Positions 35,355-45,609 of a stretch of DNA of 64,000 nt are shown here, one piece after another. The notes beneath the pieces were generated by a model that saw only the letters and a program-made list of their open reading frames with translations, made no database searches and was not told the origin of the DNA. The number at the start of each line of letters is the position of its first letter. Position 1 is the stretch's first letter. The stretch spans positions 24,262,406 to 24,326,405 of the forward strand of contig NC_081409.1 in NCBI RefSeq assembly GCF_030272615.1, written 5' to 3'. This stretch comes from Cryptomeria japonica. Its lineage: Eukaryota; Streptophyta; Pinopsida; Cupressales; Cupressaceae. The translations under genes were made by a program, and so were the position numbers.

Positions 35355-37319
35355 CTATTTCCTTGTGCTATCATCTTCAACTTTTCCTTCATTGTTATCA
35401 ATGTCATCAGTTGCCGGTGGCTCACTAGCCATGTCAGTCTTATCGGTTGTGTCTTTATCTACCACAATGTTGACCTTTTGAGTATCAACATCAGCTATGT
35501 ACAGTACCTCATGATTAGGAATAGTATCCTCTTGTGATACATCCATACTTTCATCTGCCGGTTGGTCTTCTGATGTTGTTACCGGTATAGTAATCAGAGG
35601 CGGTGGGGATAAGTTATCTTTTATTTTGATACTAGGAGGTCCACCAACCTTTCCTTTACCTTTGTCTTTGTCCTTTTGATAGACTTTGATAGGCTTGGGG
35701 TTCATGTACTCTTCATGCTTTTCTGTCTCCACAAAGAATATCTCCCATCCATTTTCTGTTTCTTTTGTTACCTCTTTTACTCTTCTTGCCATTAGTGCAA
35801 TATGTCGGTGTGCAGTAGAGAATACTGACCGGTTGGCCTTTGCAATTATATTATCTATTTCTTTTGGAGAGTTGCTTGGGTAGACAACAAGTAATTTTTC
35901 AATTTTGATTTTCTTGTCAAGTTCTACAACATATTGTCTTCTTGCTTCTAGTCTCTTGAATAATTCATCTGGTAGTTCATCTATAACTTCCATCAAAAAC
36001 TTCTTATAGATATCCAGGTGTAAAATGACACTGTTTTCAACTTGCTCTTTCTCATCTGCTGATAGTGTATCATATAATTTTTTTATGTTCTTGAGTTTTC
36101 CTTCTTCTATGATTTCATCCAACAGTCTGTCAATCGGAGAAATATTCTGCTGAGTACTTTTCTTCTTAAGTGTTAGCTTTTTCTTTGGAATTGTCTTCTT
36201 TACCAGAGACATCACTGCTTGTTGTTTTTGTCTAGTTCTTCTAGGTGAGGGTGTGGATACCAGTGAAGGTTGTCTTTTCCTTATAGCTCTTTTTAATTCA
36301 GCTGGCATGTCACTCTCTGAAGAAGTTGCTACCAGTGAAAGGTGAGTTTTAGGTTGTTGTGCCTGTAACTCATCGTCAGTGATACTGGTTTGTTTCAGTA
36401 CATCTTCTTTTATAGCCTTAGCCTGCCTTGAACCTCTCCTCACTGTTGCTTCCACTTTCTTAACTCTCTTCTTAGATTGAATTTGGCTTTCAATGGTCTC
36501 AGCACTACCAAATACTTCTTTCTTAGGTTCATTTGGTGCTTCCAGAAGTGCTTTAGCATATGTTTCAATGATGTGGTCATCAGTCTCATAGCCCATGTCA
36601 GTAACCCAAATTGTTCTTGGGATAACTGCTTCCATCCAGATGTCATCCATTTTAATCATAAAACATATATCATCCTTGTATTTGTTAAAAATTTCTTGTG
36701 ATAGTCTGATTCTTTTGTTCACGTTGGCCTTTAGTGCTTGAAAATACTCATCAATATTCTTTTCCTTGTTTTCACCCATGTTGTTAAATAAGTCTAATAA
36801 TTGTTTTCCTACCGGTATGTCAAATCCAAGATTCTTGTTGCCTATATCGAGCACCTGTTTGGTTATATGTAGCATTAAGCATATAATTAAATTACCAAAT
36901 CTAAAAGTTCCTTTCTTATCCTTTTTGATCTTCCCTAAATTGTCAATCAATTCATCCTTTAGCCATTCACATACATCAATTTTCACATTTTCTTTTACCA
37001 TATCATGTGCACTTTTTATGCATAAACTGGAAACTGAGTTAAGTCTGTTTGCATGTGTTGCTTTGTATCCTAAAATCATGCTAACAAATCTCACATTTAT
37101 GTCAGTCACATCATTAACCCTTAGAGACCTTCTGTCGGATGTTGCACCAGTTAGGTTCATTACCAGGTCAATTGAAACCTTCTTTGTTTTGTCTGGTTTG
37201 CTACCGGTGGAGGGTAACCCTATTATAACTTTCATCGCTTCCTTGGTAATTTTATGGATTGAATCTAGCCAAAAGAATTCTCCATGTACTTTTCTCAATA
37301 CTATCTTAATAACTTCCAT
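35355..37319 (-). CDS. Element B ORF2: large conserved non-pol protein
   Basis: 654 codons reading open. The N-terminal half (about residues 1-260) is the conserved domain shared with A and C: GEFFWLDSIHKITKEAM, GLPSTGSKPDKTKKV, SLRVNDVTDINVRF, KIDVCEWLKDEL, FRFGNLIICL, YKDDICF, MGYETDD. The middle is basic (KKTIPKKKLTLKKK), then helical with DELFKRLEARRQ, and the C-terminus is acidic and Thr-rich. No pol motif anywhere. Element C carries the same order. Conservation between copies suggests selection when the family was active. Function unknown; a relation to the 'putative plant transposon protein' domain of gypsy extra ORFs is possible. Confidence 0.75.
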   Translation of the reverse strand: MEVIKIVLRKVHGEFFWLDSIHKITKEAMKVIIGLPSTGSKPDKTKKVSIDLVMNLTGATSDRRSLRVNDVTDINVRFVSMILGYKATHANRLNSVSSLCIKSAHDMVKENVKIDVCEWLKDELIDNLGKIKKDKKGTFRFGNLIICLMLHITKQVLDIGNKNLGFDIPVGKQLLDLFNNMGENKEKNIDEYFQALKANVNKRIRLSQEIFNKYKDDICFMIKMDDIWMEAVIPRTIWVTDMGYETDDHIIETYAKALLEAPNEPKKEVFGSAETIESQIQSKKRVKKVEATVRRGSRQAKAIKEDVLKQTSITDDELQAQQPKTHLSLVATSSESDMPAELKRAIRKRQPSLVSTPSPRRTRQKQQAVMSLVKKTIPKKKLTLKKKSTQQNISPIDRLLDEIIEEGKLKNIKKLYDTLSADEKEQVENSVILHLDIYKKFLMEVIDELPDELFKRLEARRQYVVELDKKIKIEKLLVVYPSNSPKEIDNIIAKANRSVFSTAHRHIALMARRVKEVTKETENGWEIFFVETEKHEEYMNPKPIKVYQKDKDKGKGKVGGPPSIKIKDNLSPPPLITIPVTTSEDQPADESMDVSQEDTIPNHEVLYIADVDTQKVNIVVDKDTTDKTDMASEPPATDDIDNNEGKVEDDSTRK

Positions 37320-37986
37320 GGGGAAATCCGGAATGCTGAGAATTTTGTGAATCCTAGGGTTTCAATAATTTGGTGTTCAGGTTTTACTTTATCGGAATCA
37401 TCACAGATAACAGATTTGTACATGTTCTTGATTTCTTCATCTCCCAATTCTTCTATATGGCAATGGATATAAATTCTAGGGTCTTCTGTATAAACAACTC
37501 CTTTGGGAATTTGGGAAAAAGCACCTACATTGTCATCCTTTTTGGCTATCTCGGGAACTAGCTAAAATATGGGCCTAGGTCATTTGATTACCTTGACTAC
37601 AATAAGGTTGGCTATGAATTTAGGTGCAGAGGAGGATGCCATGATTATAAATACCTTTTTCTACCTTTGGAAGGATTGATCGCTGAAATGCTTTGCCTCT
37701 TTGCTCGAAATGCCTTAGCTCTGGAAATTTCACGCTCTTCGAATGTTTGAATGCTCGCTGAAGTGAAATGGAGCCAAAAACATTAATTTATAATGTTAAT
37801 CTGCCAACTACCACATTTAATGCCTGTCGGTTAAGTAATCACTTAACATATCTGCTGGTATAGAAGTAAATTCAACTTCTTACCATCAACCGAGGGAATA
37901 ACAGCATATGTCTCATTGATTGCCAAACCCTTAAGGAAATTTCTTCAATTTGATGAAGAGACTCCTGCCGATGGAGTGCTACTCTG

Positions 37987-39100
37987 TTATGCTAGTGGAG
38001 TGTTTCTTGGTTCTACCAGTGGAGTAGTATTCCTATCCACATTCAGTTTTGATTTCCTGATCCATTGTTTTGAAAATTCTTGCTTAACTTCTTCAACATT
38101 TTCTTTTCCTTTCAAACTAGGACCTTTGTTGTTTGCCGGTGATCCTTTACTTCTATAAAATTTAGCAATATGCCTAATTTTGTTACATGCATAGCAAGTC
38201 ACATTATTATTCTAAATAGCTTTCCCATAACCTATGTCGGTTTGTGTTCTACATTGATTAGATAAGTGTCCAAATCTTCTACAAACATAACATTTTACAT
38301 TCATTCTGCAATTCTCAGAGTTATGACCAACTTTGTTGCATTTTGAACATTGACCAGTGGGTGCATTGGTGTTCTGATAGTTTCTAGATCTACATTCATT
38401 TGCTCTATGACCATACTTATTACAGTTAAAGAATTTTCCATTAAATTTATAAGCAGTAGGTTGTCTTACCGGTTTGTTATGATCCTGTGTGTTTGTAGTA
38501 CCGGAGCTTTCACCAACTTCAAAGCCAATTCCAGAAGTGTCACCTTTAGGTTTTTGATTCTTCAACAAGTTACCAAGTTCCTTTGAGCTTTTCTTGAATT
38601 TTTCTTTATGTTGATTTTCAATATCTAGTTCTCTTTCTAAGACTTCTTTCTATCTCATCAGTTCATTGGAGTCATTCTGAGTGTGCATCAGATCTATCTT
38701 CAACAAATCATTTTCATAGCTAAGTCTTGTGTTCTCATTTGCAGCATCACTTAGTCTTCTAGTCAAATCTTCTTCATTCTTCTTTCTATCTTCAATTTCT
38801 TTACAGAATCTCATAGTCATATCCTGCATCTCATTCTTTGTTGTCATGTTGTCTTGTTTTAGCTTGTTTATCATATCATTAAGAGTTTCTTTTTCATCAT
38901 TTTCATTTTGCATCTTTTCACAAAGTTCTCTTCTCTTGTTTCTTGAAATAGTAAGATTCTCTTGAAGTGCTTGAATAATATCCTAAGCAGCCTTTAGATC
39001 ATCTTCAAGTTTGATATTTTTCAATTTTTCTGCATCATAGTCTGAGAGAGCTCCTTCAAGTTGCTTCATCAGATTTTCCATCTTTACCGGTGTCAAGATC
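37987..39100 (-). pseudogene. Element B Gag-like region: coiled coil and CCHC knuckles
   Basis: Coiled-coil part at 38650-38913 and beyond (rich in Asn, Asp, Glu; 'NDEKETLNDMINKLKQDN'). Zinc knuckles follow at 38212-38568: FNCNKYGHRANEC, CSKCNKVGHNSENC, CYVCRRFGHLSNQC, and a weaker CYACNKIRHIAKF at 37987-38202. Same arrangement as element A. RNA binding is the known role of such knuckles. Broken. Confidence 0.75.
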
Positions 39101-39138
39101 TTCCTCAAGCTATTAGGCTTCTGAAAAAAAAGGACCAA

Positions 39139-39150
39139 GCTCTGATACCA
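39139..39150 (-). promoter_or_regulatory. Primer binding site of element B
   Basis: TGGTATCAGAGC on minus, two bases from the 5' LTR. Confidence 0.9.
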
Positions 39151-39152
39151 AT

Positions 39153-39963
39153 TGTTAGGATTCCCACAGATACTGAGAGGGGGGTGGGGGGGTGAATCAG
39201 TATCTAACTAGTTGATAGATTTTCTTAACTTAAAACATGTAGAGCATATTAATATTCTGTATTGGTAAGCAAAAAGTAATGCAATAAATAGAGATAAAAA
39301 CAACCAAATGAAAAACACACCATAACACAAGGATTTAAGGAGGAAACCCAATGTGGGAAAAACATCAGTAGGATTTGTGACCCACAATATTCACTTACTG
39401 GCCGATAAGAGAATATTACTACTACAAGAGGGGCCTGCATGTGCAGGAAGGCCAACTGCTTAGAGCTCACTGCTCAAATACAAGATAGGAAGTCTCACTA
39501 ACTTACAAAATAGATTATATAAATCCAGTGTTTTGAACTGCTTCAAAATAGCATCTATAATGCCAGATCCAGTACCGATTTCTGCTCTGCTTCTTACATA
39601 AACCCTTAACCTATAATTCATATAATAGGTCTGCCTTATTTTGCCTAATTACAATCTTCTTACATCATTACAAATGTTCTACAATGATCTCTCTTATATA
39701 AGAGTCATTTTACAACTTGCCAAGTCGGCTTACAATGATTTTACAATAATAAACAAAATATATTAATAACAAAAATCCTGTCGGCTTCTATGTCGGTATG
39801 CTTCCTTTCACTGCCGGTGCTAATGATGTGAGTGTCAGTGTAGAGTCTAATCTTGCTAGTGCTGGTGGAATGCCTTGCCGGTGTCATAGGATTGTAAGGT
39901 TGCCATCAATGACAAAACCTTCAATCACCTACAATGTCTCATTGGAGTGTGCATATGCCAACA
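39153..39963 (-). repeat. 5' LTR of element B
   Basis: Partner of 33354-34164, same length. TGTTAGGATTCCCACAGATA to CATATGCCAACA, then duplicated GTTGG at 39964-39968. Confidence 0.95.
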
Positions 39964-40997
39964 GTTGGTAGTCTACCACTAAAAGTCCACAATTTGTTTT
40001 TCGGATCACTTTCAAAATTAACTCTTGTTTTTACAGCTTTTGACAAAATTTTGCGATGAATATTAAGATATCCACTTATGTTACTTATCATTATTTTATT
40101 AGAAGTTGTTTGGCTTACTAAAGTTGTTGTTATTGCCCTTCATGCTGCATTTTTATCTTTAGAACGACTTTTCTTTCCAATTGTATCAAAGGCACTAGCA
40201 ACAGTTGATACAACTTGTTTTAAAGGCTCTTCCTTCTTCTTGGGTTTGACATAGAAGCCTAACTTCTTCATCACTTTTTGCATTTTAGTCATTTTAATTA
40301 TTTGTACCATTAATTGACATTAAAACTCAAATTTCTTATTATAAAAAAAATGTATAAACAATCTATTTGCATGTGTCCTAATCTGTCTCCATGAAACAAA
40401 GCTAGGAAGGTTGTCTAGTACATCACTTTTAATTTCAAAATTTTCATTCGTTTGATTATCATTCAAACATGTTTCATTTTCAATTGGTGTTTCCATGTCT
40501 ACATACACATTATTGGTTTTAGTTGCAGGTGGATTTTCAATTTCATTTGGAGTTTCAAATTTGGTTTCAATTTCAGCTTCAAGTTGAGATCTAGTTTCAT
40601 TTGGGGTTTCAATTTGGATTTCAATTTTAGTTTCAACTTGAGTTCTAATTTTATTTGGGGTTTGATTTTCAATTGGAATTTCATTTAATAAGTAACCCGC
40701 TTCTACTAAATCACCAATTTCTTCATGAGAAAAAACATAGGGCTGTGAAGCCATACATGTATCCAATAATGGATTAGAAGATGCACTTGAATTAAATGGT
40801 TCTATTGTGTTTCCTTCATTAGCATTTATGGTCTCATTGATGTTCTCTTCTTCTGAAACGATTGTGGAACTTGAAGCTTCTTGTCTCATTCTTGATCATC
40901 TCTCTCGCTAACGCATTGCCTCCTTCTCCCTATTTGCTACAATCTCCTTAGTTATCAAAACCTTCCTTTGCCTCTTCCTGCATTGATTTGATCCCAT

Positions 40998-42134
40998 GGC
41001 TACACCAAATTTTGAATTCGAATCGATCTCCTTACCAAATCGACAATAAGACAAACAAAGAGAATGATTAATCAAAACATTCTCTTTGTAGATTGTACGT
41101 ATCAGGAAATGATTGAAAAATCATTCAATCATTGGGATTTGTGCTTGTGGGCAGATTTTGGCCCAACGGATCTTTTCAAAAATGAGCACTTGTTATTTAA
41201 TGAAATGGGTGCTCGTTTCGCTTTCAATGGTACAAAGCGAAACAGGCACCAATTTTTTGAATTTAAAAAATGGGCGCCCGTTTGTTAAAATTAGGGGCGA
41301 GGAACAACCCTTAGCATTGTTTTTTGCTTCGGGATAGGCTTGGTCCCACCAAACCTATGCTTGGACCTCAAAAAAAATGACTAAGGTAAAACGACATCAG
41401 GTTTCTACCTTGGCCTAATTTTTTGAGGGACTTTCTGATTGAATTTTTTGACAAAACGAAAACCCATTAGAGTTTTTAGCGTCGTGATTTCAGAAATGTA
41501 AATTTCATAGTGATAAGATTATTTTTACTATTTTTGTATTATTTATTAATCAAAAGTGGAACCTAAACCTAAAATACCAAGGCTCACTAAAACTTTAATA
41601 AATTTTTTGTTTTTAGAATTTTAGAAAAAAAAATTATATGACATAAATCTACATACAATTCTTTTGAATATTGAAAAAAAAAATTGAAAAATATGAAATT
41701 TTCATCAAATTATGGTGGTCGTACATCCGATGTTTTGAAAATATACTTTATTTCAGTTAAAAATTAATAAAAAATATATATTCAATAAAAAAGTAAGCAA
41801 AAATATTCTCATCAATATTTGGTTTCTTAGGTATCGTTTCCCAGAAGGATTTGTAAAAATTCATTTATTTGCATCAAAAAAGGATGGTCGTACACGTGTC
41901 GTATGGTCCTGAAATAGGCATTTTGAAAAACTGGTTTTTAAACATGACTACTAAAAAGGGATTTATAGCATATGGGTATTAAAATAATTTACATATTTGA
42001 AAAGTAGACTCCGAGAACTTCATTTTCTATTACTGAATTTTTCTGAGGTTCAATCTGTAAATGCATCAAATTTTGACATCAATCAATAGAAAATTTGAAA
42101 AACAAAGAAAACACTTCCACTTTTTGCCCAAAAG
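40998..42134. other. Right non-coding arm of the DNA transposon
   Basis: Upstream region of the transposase gene and right subterminal DNA. Repeats like those at the left end occur at 41205-41283 (ATGGGTGCTCGTTT, AACAGGCACCAATTT, ATGGGCGCCCGTTT). The remainder is AT-rich with no gene. The transposase promoter should lie here; no clear TATA box can be chosen. Confidence 0.55.
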
Positions 42135-42160
42135 TGGGACTCAACTTCTTGCAGCCACCC
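42135..42160 (-). repeat. Right terminal inverted repeat of the DNA transposon
   Basis: On minus GGGTGGCTGCAAGAAGTTGA then GTCCCA, matching 19 of 26 bases of the left end without gaps. TTAA follows at 42161-42164. Confidence 0.88.
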
Positions 42161-42164
42161 TTAA

Positions 42165-42614
42165 ATGATGTTTCGTTGGATTTCATGGAAAATTCGGTTC
42201 CACCGCAACTAGGTCATAGTCATGCACTGTTACCGCCATGCTACGGTTTGTGGCTTAGTTATATATTGATTCAATATTAGATTTAGTTTGCATTGAGTTT
42301 AGATAAGCCCTTGTGCATGTAATGCATGAAATTTATGAAACAAATAGTGCTTCATCTCATTGTTTATTTGTCTGTCATCACGTTGGATGAATTTACATGT
42401 AATGCATGTCATAGTTTACTATAATGACCTAGTCCCCTATAAAAAGAGAGGCTTATTATTGTCTGAGATTGAGCTCGAGGTGATGCTTGAGAAGAGGCAA
42501 TCCAATTTGTTTCAATTAATCAATAAAAAAAGTTAAAGTTCTATTTTGTGCAACAACACCATAATTCGTGTGTTTTTTCTATGTATGCTCTATTTTTGCA
42601 TCCTCTAATTTTCA
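42165..42614 (+). repeat. Array LTR 2, right part
   Basis: Remainder of the LTR split by the DNA transposon, from ATGATGTTTCGTTGG to CTAATTTTCA, followed by the primer site. Joined at TTAA it matches array LTRs 1 and 3. Confidence 0.92.
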
Positions 42615-45118
42615 TATTGGTATCAGAGCTAGGTGAGAGGAGATGGTTATAATCTTGGGTGATAGGAAGGCTCCCAGAGAAAAGAGGCAGAGAAGGTTGA
42701 AGATCGAAGGGTTAAAGTTTTTTCTAGCTGAGAAATTACAAAAGTCAAAGTTTTTGTTGTTCTAAGGTTAAAAGAGATCGGAGGAATAAGAGAAAGTTGC
42801 CAAAATAAGAGGCTACAATTAATTTGTGAGAAGAAAAGTTTTGTGAAGAAGTCCCTGAAGTCAAGGAAGATTGTGAAGCTATATTATCAGGTAAAGTCTC
42901 ATAAATGAATGAAGAAAGCTGAAGATGGAAAGGGTCCGCAGAAGTAGACAACCACAGCTGTCGAGTAACCAAGCACGTAAGATAAGGAGGTTGTGAGAGA
43001 AGAGGCCATGAGAATCATATAATTAAGAAAGGAGATTATTTAGCTGTAGTTGGTTCAAAGGAGAATTACTTTATCAGAAGCCACTTAGGTAGTGAAGTTT
43101 GAAGACATTGGAGAAAAGAAAGAAAGAGATCAGTTATGAAGAATCTAATGGTAAAGACATTGAAGAGATTGATGTGAACGTAGCAGTCAGAAAGAGTCTG
43201 CTATTGCCAAGAGCTTTGGAGATTGTAGAGATTTGGAGATCGTTTTAACAAGTCATTGGTCATCCTGAAGCTGTAGCTTAAGGAGGGAGAACCTACATTT
43301 CTAGTATGCATGAGGTCTAGAAGAGATCAAAAGTAAATTGAAGATTGAAAAAGAGCCTGAAGAGATTAGAGATTAAGATAAATTTGATTTTTGAAAAATA
43401 GAAAACTCGAATCAAATTGCTGGTAATGTGAGGAAATTGTGATCGCAGGAAGGTGCAACTGAAAAGAAGAGGAAATCTTGCAAAAGCAAAGAGCAATGAT
43501 TAATTTTTTGTGGTCATATGAAACCACTTGTATGTGAGATTTGTGGTCAGCTAGAAACCACTTAGTGTGATAGTTCTTGGTAACCCAAAACCAGCTCAAA
43601 TTTATATTTTTTATAGATAAGGTGCAAGACCCCAAGGTGATCATGACAAAGAGAAAGGTCTAAAGACTACCGGTTAGCTATTTGAAGGAATTGTCGTAAT
43701 AGTTGAAGAATTTGGATAACAATAAGAAAGCAGATGATGAGATAAAGTGTGTGTTTGAAGTCAAAGAAGAGAAAAAAGATCACAGCCAGCAAGAGATAAA
43801 ATATTATGGCAAAGTAGAAGTTGATCCAGTCGTAGCTGAAATAGTAAATAAATTTTGAAGTTTAATATTAGAAAACAAGTAGGAAGATTGTGGCTAGTAA
43901 AAAGCTACCATGAAAAGTAAGATAAAAAAGATCTAGGAAGATCAAGAGGAGGTCTAGCAGTTAGAGGAATTCAAAAGAAAGGAATGATCTAAAGATCAAG
44001 AGATGGTTAGAAATTATTAGGAAAAGAAAATACTGGAGAAACTCAGAAGACTTGGTTATGGATATCAGAAAGAGACAAAATAAAGAAAGAAAGAGATTGG
44101 TTCTGAAGAATCTAATGGTAAAGACATTGAAGATCTTGGTGTGAACGTAGAAGTCTAAAGGAGTCCGCTATTTCCAAGAGCTTTGGAGATTGTAGAGATT
44201 TGGAGATCATTTTAACGAGTCATTGGTCATGCTGAAGTTGTCGCTTAAGGAGGGAGAACCTGGATTTCAAGTCATGCATGAGGTCTTGAAGAGATCAAAA
44301 GTAAATTGAAGATTGAAAAAGATCCTGAAGAGCTTAGAGATTAGGAGATATTTGATTTTTGAAAAATAGAAAACCCAAATTCGATTGTATGTAATGTGAG
44401 GAAATTGCGATAGTAGGAAGGAGCAACTGAAAATACAAGGAAATCTTGCAGAAGGAAAGAGCAATGATTAGTTTTTTGTGGTCATATGAAACCACTTGTA
44501 TGTGAGATTTGTGGTCAGCTAGAAACCACTTAGTGTGATGGTTCGTGGTAACCCAAATCCACCTCAAATTTGTATTTTTTATAGATAAGGTGCAAGATCC
44601 CAAGGTGATCATGACAAAGAGAAAGGTCTAAAGACTACCGGTTAGGTGTTTGAAGAAATTGTCGCAATAGTTGAAGAATTTGGAGAACAATAAGAAAGAA
44701 GATGATGAGATAAAGTGTGTGTTTGAAGCCAAAGAAGAGAAAAAGATCGTAGCCAGCAAGAGATAGAATATTATGGCAAAGTAGAAGTTGATCCAGTTGT
44801 AGCTTAAATAGTAAAGAAATTTTCTAGTTTAGTGTTAGAAGACAAATAGGAAGATTGTGGTGAGCATAAAGCTGCCACGAAAAGTAAGATAAATAAGATC
44901 TAGGAAGATCAAGAGGAGGTCTAGTAGTTGGAGGAAGTCAAAAGAAAGGAATGATCGAAAGATCAAGAGATGGTTAGAATTTATCAAGCAAAGAAAATAT
45001 TGGAGAAAGTCAGAAGACTTGGTTATGGATATCAGAAAGAGACAAAAGAAAAACACTGTAGTCACTACCAAGGGACTTTGAGTATACTGAAGCATTCATA
45101 GTCAAAATTAGAGGGGAG
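42615..45118 (+). other. Array interior 2 with a 970-bp internal tandem duplication
   Basis: 2.5 kb, longer than interior 1 because about 43118-44087 is repeated at about 44088-45050. The joint lies at a shared GAAAGAAAGAGAT, suggesting recombination at a short purine repeat. Both halves carry the hairpin module (about 43510 and 44478). Ends in AAATTAGAGGGGAG before LTR 3. No conserved ORF. Confidence 0.75.
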
Positions 45119-45609
45119 TGTTGGAAGACTTAATTTCTCCCACCATGCAGCAGTTGAGTAACAGTTAAATGATGTTTCATTGGATTTCATGGAAAATGCA
45201 GTTCCACCGCAACTGGGTCACCATCATGCACTGTCACCGCCATGCTATAGTTTGTGGCTTAGTTATATATTGATTCAATAATAGATTTAGTTTTCATTGA
45301 GTTTAGATAAGCCCTTGTGCATGTAATTATGAAACAAATAGTGCTTCATCTCATTGTTTATCTGTCTGTCATAACGTTGGATGAATTTGCATGTAATGCA
45401 TGTCATAGTTTACCGTAACAGCCTAGTCCCATATGACAAGAGAGGCTTATTGTTGTTTGAGATTGAGCTCAAGGAGAAGCTTGAGAAGAGGCAATGCAAT
45501 CTATTTCAATTAATCAATAAAAAAAGTTAAAGTTCTATTTTGTGCAACAACACCACAATTCCTGTGTTTTTTCTATGTATGCTCTATTTTTGCATCCTCT
45601 GATTTTTCA
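45119..45609 (+). repeat. Array LTR 3
   Basis: TGTTGGAAGACTTAATTTCT to CTGATTTTTCA, 491 bp, with the undisturbed CAGTTAAATGATG site that shows the empty form of the DNA-transposon target. Confidence 0.92.

Larger units (their letters stand above)
33354..39963 (-). mobile_element. Element B: pol-less LTR retroelement inside the transposase gene
   Basis: Two LTRs of 811 bp each (33354-34164 and 39153-39963), flanked by GTTGG on both sides (33349-33353 and 39964-39968). Met primer site at 39139-39150 and purine tract beside 34165 put it on minus. Interior order: coiled coil plus CCHC knuckles, a 654-codon ORF, then a coiled-coil ORF. No protease, RT or integrase. The LTRs differ at roughly 5 in 100 sites by eye. 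Ends complete; the long ORF reads open, the Gag-like part is broken. Confidence 0.93.
31187..40997 (-). pseudogene. Transposase of the TTAA element (about 1000 codons, interrupted by element B)
   Basis: Starts at ATG 40997-40995 (MGSNQCRKRQRK, basic). Exon 1 ends at 31712, a 132-bp GT-AG intron follows (31580-31711), and exon 2 runs from 31579 to at least 31230. With nested element B left out and its GTTGG counted once, the frame runs about 1007 codons with no shift. Order: basic start, acidic/Thr-rich part with imperfect ETPNE repeats, a Cys/His-rich zone (CYCKTHVQFCYHCD), then a catalytic-looking core: D in SVVDFAENY (about residue 605), D in SDNCMRQFKN (694), E in GHGKGEHD (733). In-frame stops are TAG 40908, TGA 40896, TAA 40320, TGA 40140, TGA 32616, TAG 32328, TGA 32058 and TAG 31227, all explicable by C-to-T changes. 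The DFAENY/GHGKGE pattern recalls uncharacterised plant and animal transposon proteins. Function: cut-and-paste transposition, now inactive. Confidence 0.75.
23870..42160. mobile_element. Large TTAA-flanked DNA transposon, possibly Sola-like
   Basis: Ends are exact: TTAA at 23866-23869 and again at 42161-42164, where the intact LTR copies have a single TTAA (CAGTTAAATGATG). The termini start GGGT and are inverted over 26 bp (19 matches). Removing nested element B leaves about 11.7 kb. It carries a transposase on minus (31187-40997) with candidate D, D and E/D residues and a GHGKGEHD motif, and a second multi-exon gene on + (27541-29593). 4-bp duplications with D-D-E/D transposases are known for Sola elements, and TTAA also for piggyBac; the protein does not resemble piggyBac to me. 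Superfamily placement is inference. Both genes carry nonsense codons, so it is no longer autonomous. Confidence 0.88.

Noticed and set aside
23870-42160. piggyBac assignment from the TTAA target alone
   Set aside because: The protein motifs (VDFAENY, GHGKGEHD) are not piggyBac-like as I know them, and the termini start GGGT, not CCY.
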